A stretch of DNA of 64,000 nt, from NCBI RefSeq assembly GCF_964340395.1, contig NC_135551.1:7150563-7214562 (forward strand), given 5' to 3'. Below the pieces are notes generated by a model. The model ran no database searches, was not told where the DNA came from, and saw only the letters and a list, made by a program, of their open reading frames with translations. Within the stretch, counting starts at the first letter, position 1. Every line of letters starts with the position of its first letter. The translations under genes were made by a program, and so were the position numbers. Of this stretch, positions 54,700 through 64,000 are shown in pieces. The DNA is from Glandiceps talaboti (lineage: Eukaryota; Hemichordata; Enteropneusta; Spengelidae).

Positions 54700-57270
54700 G
54701 ATATCCTCCTATGCTTTGTTTTATAAAACACTCAAAAATGAGCCATAATTTTTTCCCTCAATGACACAAAAAAACAAAGACTACTTTCTTGACAAGAATA
54801 ACATGAAATGTAACTTTATGTACATCACCAAAACAAGTACATGACAAAGAAAAGAATAACAAGAAGTGGATAAGAATGAATATCTACAGTCAAATATAAG
54901 ATAAACACAAAAGTGCGATCTACATCTCTACAGCAAGAAATTTAATTACAGTACTGTTGTTTGTTTGTTTGTTTGTATATTTATTCAGTGGACCAGCACC
55001 TGGGAGAATAACTACATCTTTTCTTGTGGAAACAATGGCTTGATACATTTCCTTCATTTGGGATGATGGGCTCTGTTTTAGCTCAGAGAGCTGGCTGCAT
55101 TGTTTTCAATTCAATTCAACTTCGGCAGAACAGAAATGTCACACCTGAGAGTCAAGTCTCTCATGAGCTGTCTTGGCCTAGAGAGCTGGCATTTGTTGGC
55201 ATTGCTGTCGGTTTTAAACTCTCTCACCCCCCCCCCCCCCCAACTTCTAGTTTTGGTCAGCCCTCTCCAGATAATTAACAACCAGCACACCATCCCACTT
55301 TCAGAAACCTTTCGTTTTCTATATAATCAATAAGTATAGAAAGAAAACCTGCTGAAAGATCGACTTTCATAAAAACTGTGTCATAATTTCTGATTAATAA
55401 ATGATTATGAGAGCACTTGCAATTTGGCTCAAAGAACCTAACCCATACTGATGAATGTCTATACCTCTCCGACTTCTAAGTCTACATATCTGAACAAAAA
55501 ACAAAACATACTGGTGCAGCCACAAAAAGTTACAAGTACAGGTGTGCAAGTTGGCACATCTCAAAAAGTTAATATTATTCCATAAAATCTCTGACTCCTA
55601 GTGTTGTATCACCATGCATAAACACTTTTTTTTAGGCATATAGGAATTGTTGTCATCAGCGAAAACTAACTTCATGAGGTAGCTGGACTGTCGTCGTATG
55701 AAACACAATTTAAAGCTGTTTTTTTTTAGGTAGTCAGTGTTCGGATGATTGGGATGGTTCAAGGACTGAATTGAGATATTTTCACTAGGTATCACTTGTT
55801 GAATTTGGTCATTCTTGTTTCTACTTTAGGTGGAGTCATGAAGTGTTTCACCATGTTACAGTACTGAGATTGAGTGTTCTACTACAAAGTGATGTAGTAC
55901 TTCAAGGTGAAAACACTCAAATGCAAGGAATTTGTCCACCGTTCTTGAGTGTAGACACAAACGCGGCGTGTCCCAGAATACGTACAAAGGCACAGTCTTT
56001 CAGCTTTTTTTTTAGGTGAAAAAAAAGTACAGAACTGAAGGAATCAATTGCCCATAAATGCAAACACTGGGATGAATCATCACAACAGTGTTACTCATTA
56101 AAACATAAAGCTGACACGATGAAACTTATCTAGGCATAAATTCCCACAGTGCAGCAATGATTCCCACAAAAAAGCGACCACTCGAAACATGTAACTAATC
56201 ATGTATATGACGAAACCAATGTAAATAAACAGTGGTAAGTTAATATGTTTAATGAAACTTTCTTTATGCTATGAAAAAGAATTTCCTTGGCTAACTTGTA
56301 GCCATATCTGAAATTGATGTAGAATTGATCCTGTTTAAGGAGTAAATGCTACATGTCAATGGCAGTTGATTGTAACAGGCAGACCCCATAAGAGACAGTT
56401 ATTAACATAGTACTTTCTAACGTCTATATTAAGAAAATCAATTTCAAACATGATTTGAATAAGAACATACTCAGCAAGCTATCATTGTGCTTGTATCTAC
56501 AGATACTATGACTCTCGCAAAGTAAGTTGATTTGTTTTTAAATCAGAGGTCTTTTGTGGTGTAACCATCCATCCCAATCGTCCCCATGACTACCAACAAA
56601 AAAGCTAGAAATCACTTTAAACTTTATGTCAGTCTGTAAAAATGTGCACGAAAAACTTTTTTTCTTTTGGTTCACTTTGTGAACGTTTAAATTAAATATG
56701 ATAATAAATTGAACCTTAAAGGTATCATTTACACTATTGCTTAACTAAACAATTCTTTTAGAATATTTTCTTTGATCCATATCTGCTGTTGTCTCTCTAG
56801 TAACGTAGAGATCAAAGACCACACTCTAGTAACAAACATCCAATGCCTAATATTGTCTAGCATGAATTTCTCGAATAATAAACTTCTTGCTACAAAATAT
56901 TTTTTCCGATTTTATCTTTCTTTTTAGTATCACAATTGCTGATTTTTATGTCAGTTGATATAATCTGATCTGATGCATGGCAAATCAAAATAAGCTAACT
57001 TTTAAAAAATGTACAGCAAATGAACGGTCACTGAAAAATTGCTCCCACAACTTGGCAATATAGGAAACTGCTGTGTGCTGTACAATGATCACTGTGGTAA
57101 CATTGTCAAAAAAATTTCCAAATCAAGGTCATAAATGTCCTTGAAGTGTGTTCACTCAGTTTGTGGTATTTCGGCTATAGCTTGATTTTTCCGTCAAACC
57201 AAGGTTTTCAGAGAGAATTCCCAAGCGGATTGCTTATTTTCATGACCACACACAAGGACATTTATAATCA
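54700..57270. other. Intergenic, no supported gene
   Basis: AT-rich. A run of 14 C at about 55229-55242. No coding exon, RNA gene or further family member was recognised. Confidence 0.45.
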
Positions 57271-57273
57271 AGA

Positions 57274-57614
57274 AGTTAGAGTGGCAATATGGATTAGGGT
57301 TGAGTTCGAATTTAAAAAAACAATTTTATCATGGTGTCCGATTTGAAAAATCAATGTGAAACAACATCTGCCAAATCCTTGTTTGTAATTGTAAAAATTG
57401 CACAAGATTAATAAATATGTAAAAATGTTTGTTATTGTACGTCCAATGACAAAATTTTTACAAATTTTTTTTAACTGTTACCACTTTATCGAGTTACAAA
57501 TGCAGACTTGGTCTATGTTAGTTGATTTTTCAGGACGGAAGTCTCGACAAAATTGTTTTGTAAATGAAAAATCCAAAATAAATACCCAATCCTCCTCCAT
57601 ATTGTCACTTTAAT
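57274..57614. mobile_element. Foldback MITE family A, copy 4
   Basis: Begins AGAGTGGCAATATGGATTAG and ends AATCCTCCTCCATATTGTCA. It is the only copy in this window outside the DDX10 gene. Confidence 0.72.
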
Positions 57615-58176
57615 TAACAAATGAAAACAAAAAAAGCATAAAATAGAAAAGATATTGAAATACTTACACAATTGACTTTTAGGACGAATAAAATAAATAA
57701 TATCTAGATTTTAAAAACTAGATTCCATCTTTCTGGGTTTTTTTTTTTACTAAGTAATTTTTACACTTCACTGTTGAAAAAAGCAGCTGCTATGGGAGAA
57801 TGTCGTATGAAATGCACAATTCATGAATTAATGTGTTTGCACTTTTCTCTATTTATCCTACGAAAGCAAATTAATAATGTACTCTTATCCTTTCGGCTTG
57901 AAGGACGTAGTATAGCTGCAAAAAGCATACATTATAATTAAAATACCAGCCTTTCAGTATACAAATATTACTGACTTCATAAACTCTATAAATATTGAGG
58001 AATATTGAAGATATGTTACATCTTTTTTATCATTTTTTTAGAGTCTGGTTTCTACAGTTATCAGTGTTTCTTGAGTGCTGTTCTGATCAAGACAACATAG
58101 ATAAATAAAATACCACAATTTAGACTTTTTTCAGTAAATCCAAAAACAATGGTATAAGTGGCTGATATTTTTTTTT

Positions 58177-58427
58177 TCAGTTCGGTGACTCCTGCTCAAG
58201 CATGGCTGCCAACACTTCCTCCATACAGACGTCCCCGATCAAGGGCCGGAAAAAGAGCTCGATGAGTACTTGTGGCTTGATGTCGCGAAGTGTCGGGAGA
58301 CCCAGCAATACACGGGCGAAGCGTAGCGGATCGTTTGGGTGCATCGCTGCCAAGTATTCACTCAGACACAACTGTGCATTACTTTGAAATTCTTCCACAG
58401 TAGCAGTATTCAACAACAATGGTACTT
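58177..58427 (-). CDS. NR0B-type (DAX-1/SHP) nuclear receptor, terminal ligand-binding-domain exon
   Basis: 82 codons plus stop TGA (58177-58179), preceded by acceptor TTTTGACAG. It reads VPLLLNTATVEEFQSNAQ, CLSEYLAAMHPNDPLRFARV, LLGLPTLRDIKPQVLIELFF, RPLIGDVCMEEVLAAMLE, QESPN. The signature LFFRPLIGDV is the NR0B version of the helix 10/11 to AF-2 segment (SHP has LFFRPIIGDV, DAX-1 has LFFRPIIGTV). MEEVLAAML is the AF-2 helix. The exon starts with the last two bases of a codon, then VP. From memory, the single intron of human NR0B1 also falls in phase 1 just before VPGLQ. NR0B proteins are atypical receptors without a DNA-binding domain that repress partners such as SF-1, LRH-1 and HNF4. NR2E/NR2F receptors are the alternative, but they lack the FFRPxIGxV signature. 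Confidence 0.85.
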
Positions 58428-59357
58428 CTGTCAAAAGAACAAGAAATAAAGAGAATTAGTTTTTAAAAGAAAAATCAATAAGGTATTGACTGAAACATTG
58501 AAATATAGAGAGTACAGGAGTAACTCACTAAACAGAATGAAAGCTGCAATTGAATAGTACCCATTATTACCTAAACAATGGTGATATTCCTCTATACCTC
58601 GTACACAATGACACAATTTTATTTGTTTATATACCAAATGGGGCATTTAAAATACTAAATAAGCAGTTCATAATTTATTTAATTCAAACTTCTGAAAAAC
58701 TACTAAACCAGAACAATAAATCTGCAACAGGTAGCCATTTAAAAAATACACACACAAACAGTTTTCCAACATCATACATTTATTGCTTCCTAATCAAGAA
58801 AAAATAAATCTCAGATAACAAAACTTCATAGAATTTCCTTTTTTTAATTTCATCTACGATGACGGGATGACCTCTGTTTGCGGTGTAGAGTATAGATGCT
58901 CTCATTGAGGAAAGTTTGAGTGTTAATAACTTTGGCCTTGACTAGTCTATCACATGGCTAGAGCGTTTCCTTCTACAGCATACCACATTTGGCACATTGC
59001 CATCATGGTTGAATGTTTACTACCTACATCTTCAACTACGTCACTCACTCACGACGGACGGACAACATAAACTCAACTTAACATCACTAACCGATCCATA
59101 CACATGTCCAGAACAAAACAAGTCAGACAGAAGCAACAACTTTCATGTTTCTGGTTTGTGTCTAATTCAAAAGATGTATTAATTTATGTACTTGTAACTA
59201 TAAATGATGGTGAAATATAAATTGTTTTGCTTTATATTAACCAATTTACACAAAAAAATTCAAGGTGAAACTTCGATTTTTTTTTCATAATGTTTGGTAC
59301 TAGTAAAATAGATAGCTAGCCAACCTGTGAAGGACTATGTAGTGATCCCATGGTGTG

Positions 59358-59678
59358 TCAAGGCACTGGTTGTTCACTCCGTACTTCTTGTAAAAGAACT
59401 TTGAGTTTACTGTTTTCCACATGCTGATGATGACTTCCTTCTGGGCAAACAAAATGATCTTTTAGACAACAAGGTGGACCGTTTGTAAGTAGTTTATAGA
59501 GTATTGTATTTTTGGAATCTTGTCTGGGACAGCTACAGTCTCCCCCTGCTTCATGATTCTCTTTGCAGCGCTGACTTGACATGTTGATGGCTGTCGTTTG
59601 CTGACTGTAATCTAGTGCTGACTTCATGTAGTACTGTTGTGATAGGACAGAACACTGGCTAGTACTTGGACTGGACAT
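59358..59678 (-). CDS. Probable N-terminal exon of the NR0B-type receptor
   Basis: ORF from ATG 59678, with in-frame TAG and TAA about 30 nt upstream, so the start is well bounded. It reads MSSPSTSQCSVLSQQYYM... then GGDCSCPRQDSKNTILYKLL. The Cys-x-Cys followed by ILYxLL aligns with the SHP N-terminus (ACPCQ...PAILYALL). LxxLL-like motifs of this sort bind partner receptors in SHP and DAX-1. A further Cys pair (GPPCCLKDHF) and HHQHVENSKLKVLL follow, then a stop at 59358. A frame-compatible phase-1 donor GTAAAC lies at 59410-59405 after ...HHQHVEN. Joined to the terminal exon it would give a 172-residue protein with no central ligand-binding domain. The true 3' end of this exon is uncertain. 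Confidence 0.55.
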   Translation of the reverse strand: MSSPSTSQCSVLSQQYYMKSALDYSQQTTAINMSSQRCKENHEAGGDCSCPRQDSKNTILYKLLTNGPPCCLKDHFVCPEGSHHQHVENSKLKVLLQEVRSEQPVP

Positions 59679-60110
59679 CAGAAAATCTCCTTCTGTGATG
59701 TATTACTATACACGTTTGATTTGTATTGGAAAACTTCTACAGGTATATGTCTGCCGGATCTACAGAAAGTGTTGTGCCATCCGTATCCAAAGACTCCTCT
59801 TCCTAGTTCAGTTTCAATCTTAGGTATGATGAGCAAGTTGTTGACTTAGACGATAAGAATTGATAACTTGGTGTTTATGAAGTGACACCTCCACTGTCTA
59901 CTGCTGTACATTACCTCAAACCGGCTGGCCTTGTCTTCTCATTGGTGTAGGCGTGGCTATAGTCATATTCTATATTAAGCTTTTTGTCTCCCTAACCTTG
60001 CGAATAATTTATGATAATCAGGGAGGAGCTAACTAGGTATTATGCTAATGTAGCTAGGGGTGATTGAACGCTGTCCTCTTTCTTACCCCTTGTTATACAT
60101 TTTGCCGGAT

Positions 60111-60220
60111 TTCAGGTCAACCCTGGAATCAATTATTTTCCCATTCACATTATGTTTCAATGATGATAATTGATTTTTAAAGTTGGTGGATGAACCTCAC
60201 ATTATTTTCTGTCAAGGTCA
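60111..60220. promoter_or_regulatory. Two nuclear-receptor half-sites upstream of the NR0B N-terminal exon
   Basis: TCAAGGTCA at 60212-60220 is a perfect extended half-site of the SF-1/LRH-1/ERR type. TTCAGGTCA at 60111-60119 is a second half-site. They lie about 535 and 435 bp upstream of the ATG at 59678, in reverse orientation to the gene. A CCAAT pentamer on the minus strand is at 59941-59945. Vertebrate SHP and DAX-1 promoters are known SF-1/LRH-1 targets; functional use here is inference. Confidence 0.3.
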
Positions 60221-60527
60221 GCTGACTGCCTTGATGTCAGTGCTACTAGAACACATGTAAACATGTTTTATATCTAATGTCGTCATCACCACACATCTAC
60301 GTCTGAAAATAGGCTAATCACAAATCTGGGATCACTACATTCACCTTTTTTTGTTTTTCTCGATAAATTGTTGACATTTTGAAATTAATGTATGGATTGT
60401 TTGTCAGACTTGGACTTGATTTTGCCCTATGGGTTTACTTAGGTCATTGCTTTGTAATTGTAATTCATTCTCCATTGTCAAGTATACTATAGTATATACA
60501 TGTTTAAGGTGATTGTTGAGTTCATAG

Positions 60528-60735
60528 GACACAGCTGAATGGTGTGGTTGGAGAAAATGCAGTTTTACACTACTTAACACTAACACATATGTACAGCTCA
60601 TTGGCATGGTTGGAAAACGTCCAGTGTTAATATGCTACAAAACGCTATTACACAGGTTTAAACTTATGGCATGGCACACGGACATGGTTGGAGAACATCT
60701 AGGTTTACACACATATTTGAATGGTATACCATTTG
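60528..60735. repeat. Degenerate ~75-bp tandem repeat upstream of the NR0B-type exon
   Basis: Three units share TGGCATGGTTGGAAAACGTC or GGACATGGTTGGAGAACATC and TTACAC...ACACATATNT. They lie about 0.9 kb upstream of the candidate start codon. Confidence 0.5.
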
Positions 60736-60739
60736 ACAC

Positions 60740-63700
60740 GTACAAGTGTTCATAGCCCAATAAATACACACTTCTGTTACAATCTCATGCGTATTCATAC
60801 GAATGGAAAATGAAATCGTTCCATTTCTGAAGACAAATAACAATACAATTTAAATAAAATTTACACAGATATATACTTTCATTAAAAATTTAAACATTTC
60901 AAGGACGACAATTTTTGTTATTATAAAACATAAAACAAATATACTTATTAAAATTAAATGTGTATTTTTATACATTACTTTCTGAAAACATTTCATTTCT
61001 AGGACAAGTAATTTCTAATAAATGTTTGTGACAAATATATACCTTTGTGATTTTTTCATTCAGAAAAAGTAGTTAATATGGTGGTTTCTAAACTGGTCAA
61101 TAGAAATTTTTTTTTCATTAACGTCACACTGTTCAGACACAGTTATCAGCTAGTCTCTTCTGAGCTATATTACTAGCACAATCCATCTAAATCTCTCTAA
61201 TTAGTCATGTGACCAAAGGGTAATAATGAGAACAATGCCAATTACTACTAACGACGACAATTCCATTATCTCCAACTTGATTCCATTTTCAAGCTTATGA
61301 TATCCCTAAAACTATTAATATGACCAAATTTTATTTTATTTTTTTTTTTTTACAAATTTTGTACTTTTTATTACTTGTTTGAATAACCCACATGGAATTT
61401 GTGTGTATGCTGTATGGGAAGCAAATACACACAATATGCCATCCTTTGTATCAGCTGCATCTGTGTTAGTCACTATTTTGAACTGACATTCTCAAGGTTG
61501 AGGGCGCCCACAGATTACCACCTGCTACCACTCAAAATGACAAACACATGCTCTCTGGATTCAAAACATGCTGAGAACATGAACTTATACAGGTCTGTAT
61601 TCATCACTGTTATTCTAAAATTACATTATTATGTCACCTCTTTTTGAAAATCTACTGATGCGTAATATATTATATTAACACAGACAAATTTAACCTTTCA
61701 CAGCTACACGGTTGACCTTGTATAATTGCATATATCAGTATTTCAAATTCAATGTCAAAAAACAAAAGACTCCACAATATTGCCTCCAGTCACAAGAGGG
61801 CGCTAACCATAAAATTTTGAATGACATGCACAAGTATGCAGGAACCCAGTGTTAGAAATTACAGAAGTTTATAAAACATCTGCTAAGTTCGCTTAAATAA
61901 AAACTTCTCATAAAATTCTATTTTTAGCCACCAGACGGCCACTACTGGAGACATTCCCACTTGTTGCCTGTCGTCAAACGCTGACATATTTATTGCTCAA
62001 TTAAAAATACATGAACAAAGTCTTCGGGGGGTAAGATCATTTGGAAGAGTGATTTGAGTTTAAGCAACTGTGCACGTTCCAAGACAACTTTGCACGTTCC
62101 AAGACTGTCTTGGAACAGAAAGATCTCTTATCATGGAACTCTTTAAAGTTTAGGCTTACTTTGTTTTAAGCCAAAATATACTTCACTACAAGAAGGGCAA
62201 CAGTCACTAGATATACATACATTTGTACAGTCTGCTACAGACAAACCTTACAAGCTTCAACATTCTGAGGGTTGGCAAACCATTCTTTTACTTTTTTTTT
62301 AAAGTTTAAATAACAGAAAATGACAACAATACATGTACAATTAAAGAATTATGAACTAAATTTACATGTTTTGGGGTAATTGTTTTTACTATACTTGTCA
62401 AGTTGTCATGTTCCTCTTAATGAAGTGCATACAATTTTGTACTAAACTATCATTTGCTAATGATAACATTCAAGTTTTTAAGCCATCATTTGACTTGATA
62501 CAATTTAGTACACATACACATATTCTTTAAAGTGTACAGAGATAACAGTTTCATAATTATACATGATTAATTGATAAAAAGTTATGAAAAATTGTAATTA
62601 AATATTGTAAATTTCCTATACTTTCAACAGTGTTAGGCTTTAAGGCTCATGGAAAGGTTACTCCCAAAATGACAGCTATCTATCACTTCCTCAGACTCTG
62701 TATGTATTACCACAACAAGTTTTTTTATGATAAAATCGTACATATATATTGATAACAAGTTGATGAAAAATTGTACATTAATAAAAGTTTATTTGGAAGG
62801 ACTAACAGTGTTGTAAGTACGGAGTTAATATTGTACATACATACATAATTATAATATGAATGAGTCATAAGTTTGGATTTGGGATTATTAAAATCTAGCT
62901 GTGAAAAACAGTTGTCTGGCAGAACTCAAGAAAAACAGTGGTCTTGCGCAATCTTTATGGTTTCACTGATAAGATAACACTAAATCAGAGACATGGGATA
63001 GAACTCTCCTTTACTAGAAGGAACTATGGAAAGATTTAAAAAAAAAAATATTGTGCAAATCTTTGTAGCCCTCACAAGGGAAACTGAATTCTTTCACATC
63101 TCAGGTTGGATTTGAGTATTTTATCCATTATGATCCATAAAATTTGTCGTAAACAGCAGGACAAAACGTATAACGTTTATCCTATGATTAAGATGTATGT
63201 TGAGAAATTTTGACGAGAGGATGTACATTGTACCATTGTGGTACGCAATATCCCTCACGTAGCTGTACTAGGCAGAGTGACCACCCCATATATACACTTT
63301 GACGTATGTCCTTGAATCCTAGACTTTTGTACACTGATTATTTATGTGTACAAGTATTGATTGAATCATTTTCCTTGACCCCCTGTCCTACTTCTTAACC
63401 ACACAACAACGCATGCGTCACATGACCTGATTGTGCTCATTTCCACATACACCCACACGTTAGAATGACAGAGCCACTGTGAGCCGTTTCACTCGCACCC
63501 TATCTGATATATTTGGCATGGCCTTATCACTAATTTAAGTGTTATCGTTTTAACGACTGATGCACGTTTACAGTAAGGGGGCACGGCTACCCACTTACAA
63601 AACTATGTCAGTCATACACATATATATATATATATATATACATCGTCATTTTATGGGTAGAATTTCTGGAGACAAAATTCTAATAAAAAACATTTCCTGG

Positions 63701-64000
63701 TTGATGTACATACATGTATATTAGAGGACGTCTGTATATGTATGGATTTTTTTGGTAACGTGAGATTCAAAACAGATATTCAGCTTTCTGCCCTAAATTT
63801 GGACTGACCTTAAACGACCTTGAAGAATAGATTGCCGCATCTTTCAGACAAGGGAGTTGTGAAATGCTAATTATATCTTGAAGTAATACATTCACTCTCA
63901 AGTCCTCCTCAACTTTAAGCTATACCTGTTTGATGACATTTTATACTGTATGATAATGAATGTTGTGTTTATTTGTTTGTTAGTTTTGTGGGGGTTTTTT
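60740..64000. other. Intergenic or upstream region, no supported gene
   Basis: AT-rich. A (TA)n of about 24 bp lies at 63617-63640, and a CACGTTCCAAGACA direct duplication lies near 62073-62112. No minus-strand open frame here looks like the missing NR0B ligand-binding segment. Confidence 0.45.

Noticed and set aside
58177-58434. NR2E (TLX/PNR) or NR2F (COUP-TF) receptor end
   Set aside because: General layout is similar, but FFRPLIGDV and the phase-1 split before VP fit NR0B better. I saw no DNA-binding domain in the window. Not fully excluded.

Overview
This is AT-rich, intron-dominated animal DNA. Spliced genes with GT-AG introns, tRNA-derived SINEs, decayed LINEs, foldback MITEs and many minisatellites suggest an invertebrate metazoan, most likely marine. 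I cannot name the species. There are no operons, CRISPR arrays or prokaryotic features. The long tetranucleotide 'ORFs' in the middle of the window are not genes.

Left two thirds (1-40.3 kb, minus strand): one gene, the orthologue of the nucleolar DEAD-box RNA helicase DDX10 (yeast Dbp4/Hca4). I rebuilt 12 coding exons by hand: 40172-40315, 38068-38259, 37142-37300, 9335-9455, 7387-7501, 6365-6461, 5014-5118, 3830-3992, 3091-3277, 2369-2545, 1031-1436 and 1-27 (partial). They total 1893 nt, or 631 codons in one frame, and every junction is GT-AG. All helicase motifs (Q, I, Ia, GG, Ib, II-VI), the DBP4/DDX10-type C-terminal extension and an acidic Ser/Asp/Glu tract are present. The C-terminus continues past the left edge. 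Intron 3 is about 27.7 kb and holds most of the repeats, including a 1.4-kb TACA tetranucleotide array, a nested SINE-in-LINE, a transposon inside a minisatellite, and several foldback elements. The promoter is a short CpG-containing stretch with a CACGTG E-box 50 bp upstream of the ATG and an AAGATGGC motif at the ATG. It is hemmed in by a TIR element and a SINE.

Middle (41-58 kb): no convincing gene. It holds scattered microsatellites, a 43-bp satellite with a diverged relative inside the DDX10 gene, and a few unassigned ORFs, one with a signal-peptide-like leader before a good phase-1 donor and one with a membrane segment.

Right end (58-60.3 kb, minus strand): pieces of an NR0B-type (DAX-1/SHP) orphan nuclear receptor. 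The terminal exon (58177-58427) encodes the end of the ligand-binding domain and begins at what I recall as the vertebrate NR0B intron position and phase. About 1 kb upstream lies an N-terminal exon with a SHP-like Cys-rich/LxxLL-type motif. The ligand-binding helices that should lie between them (roughly H3-H8) are not in the intervening DNA. Two nuclear-receptor half-sites of the SF-1/LRH-1 type lie about 0.4-0.5 kb upstream. The last 3 kb holds no gene that I can see.

DDX10 (ribosome biogenesis) and NR0B (transcriptional co-repression) are not known to work together. Their adjacency looks incidental.
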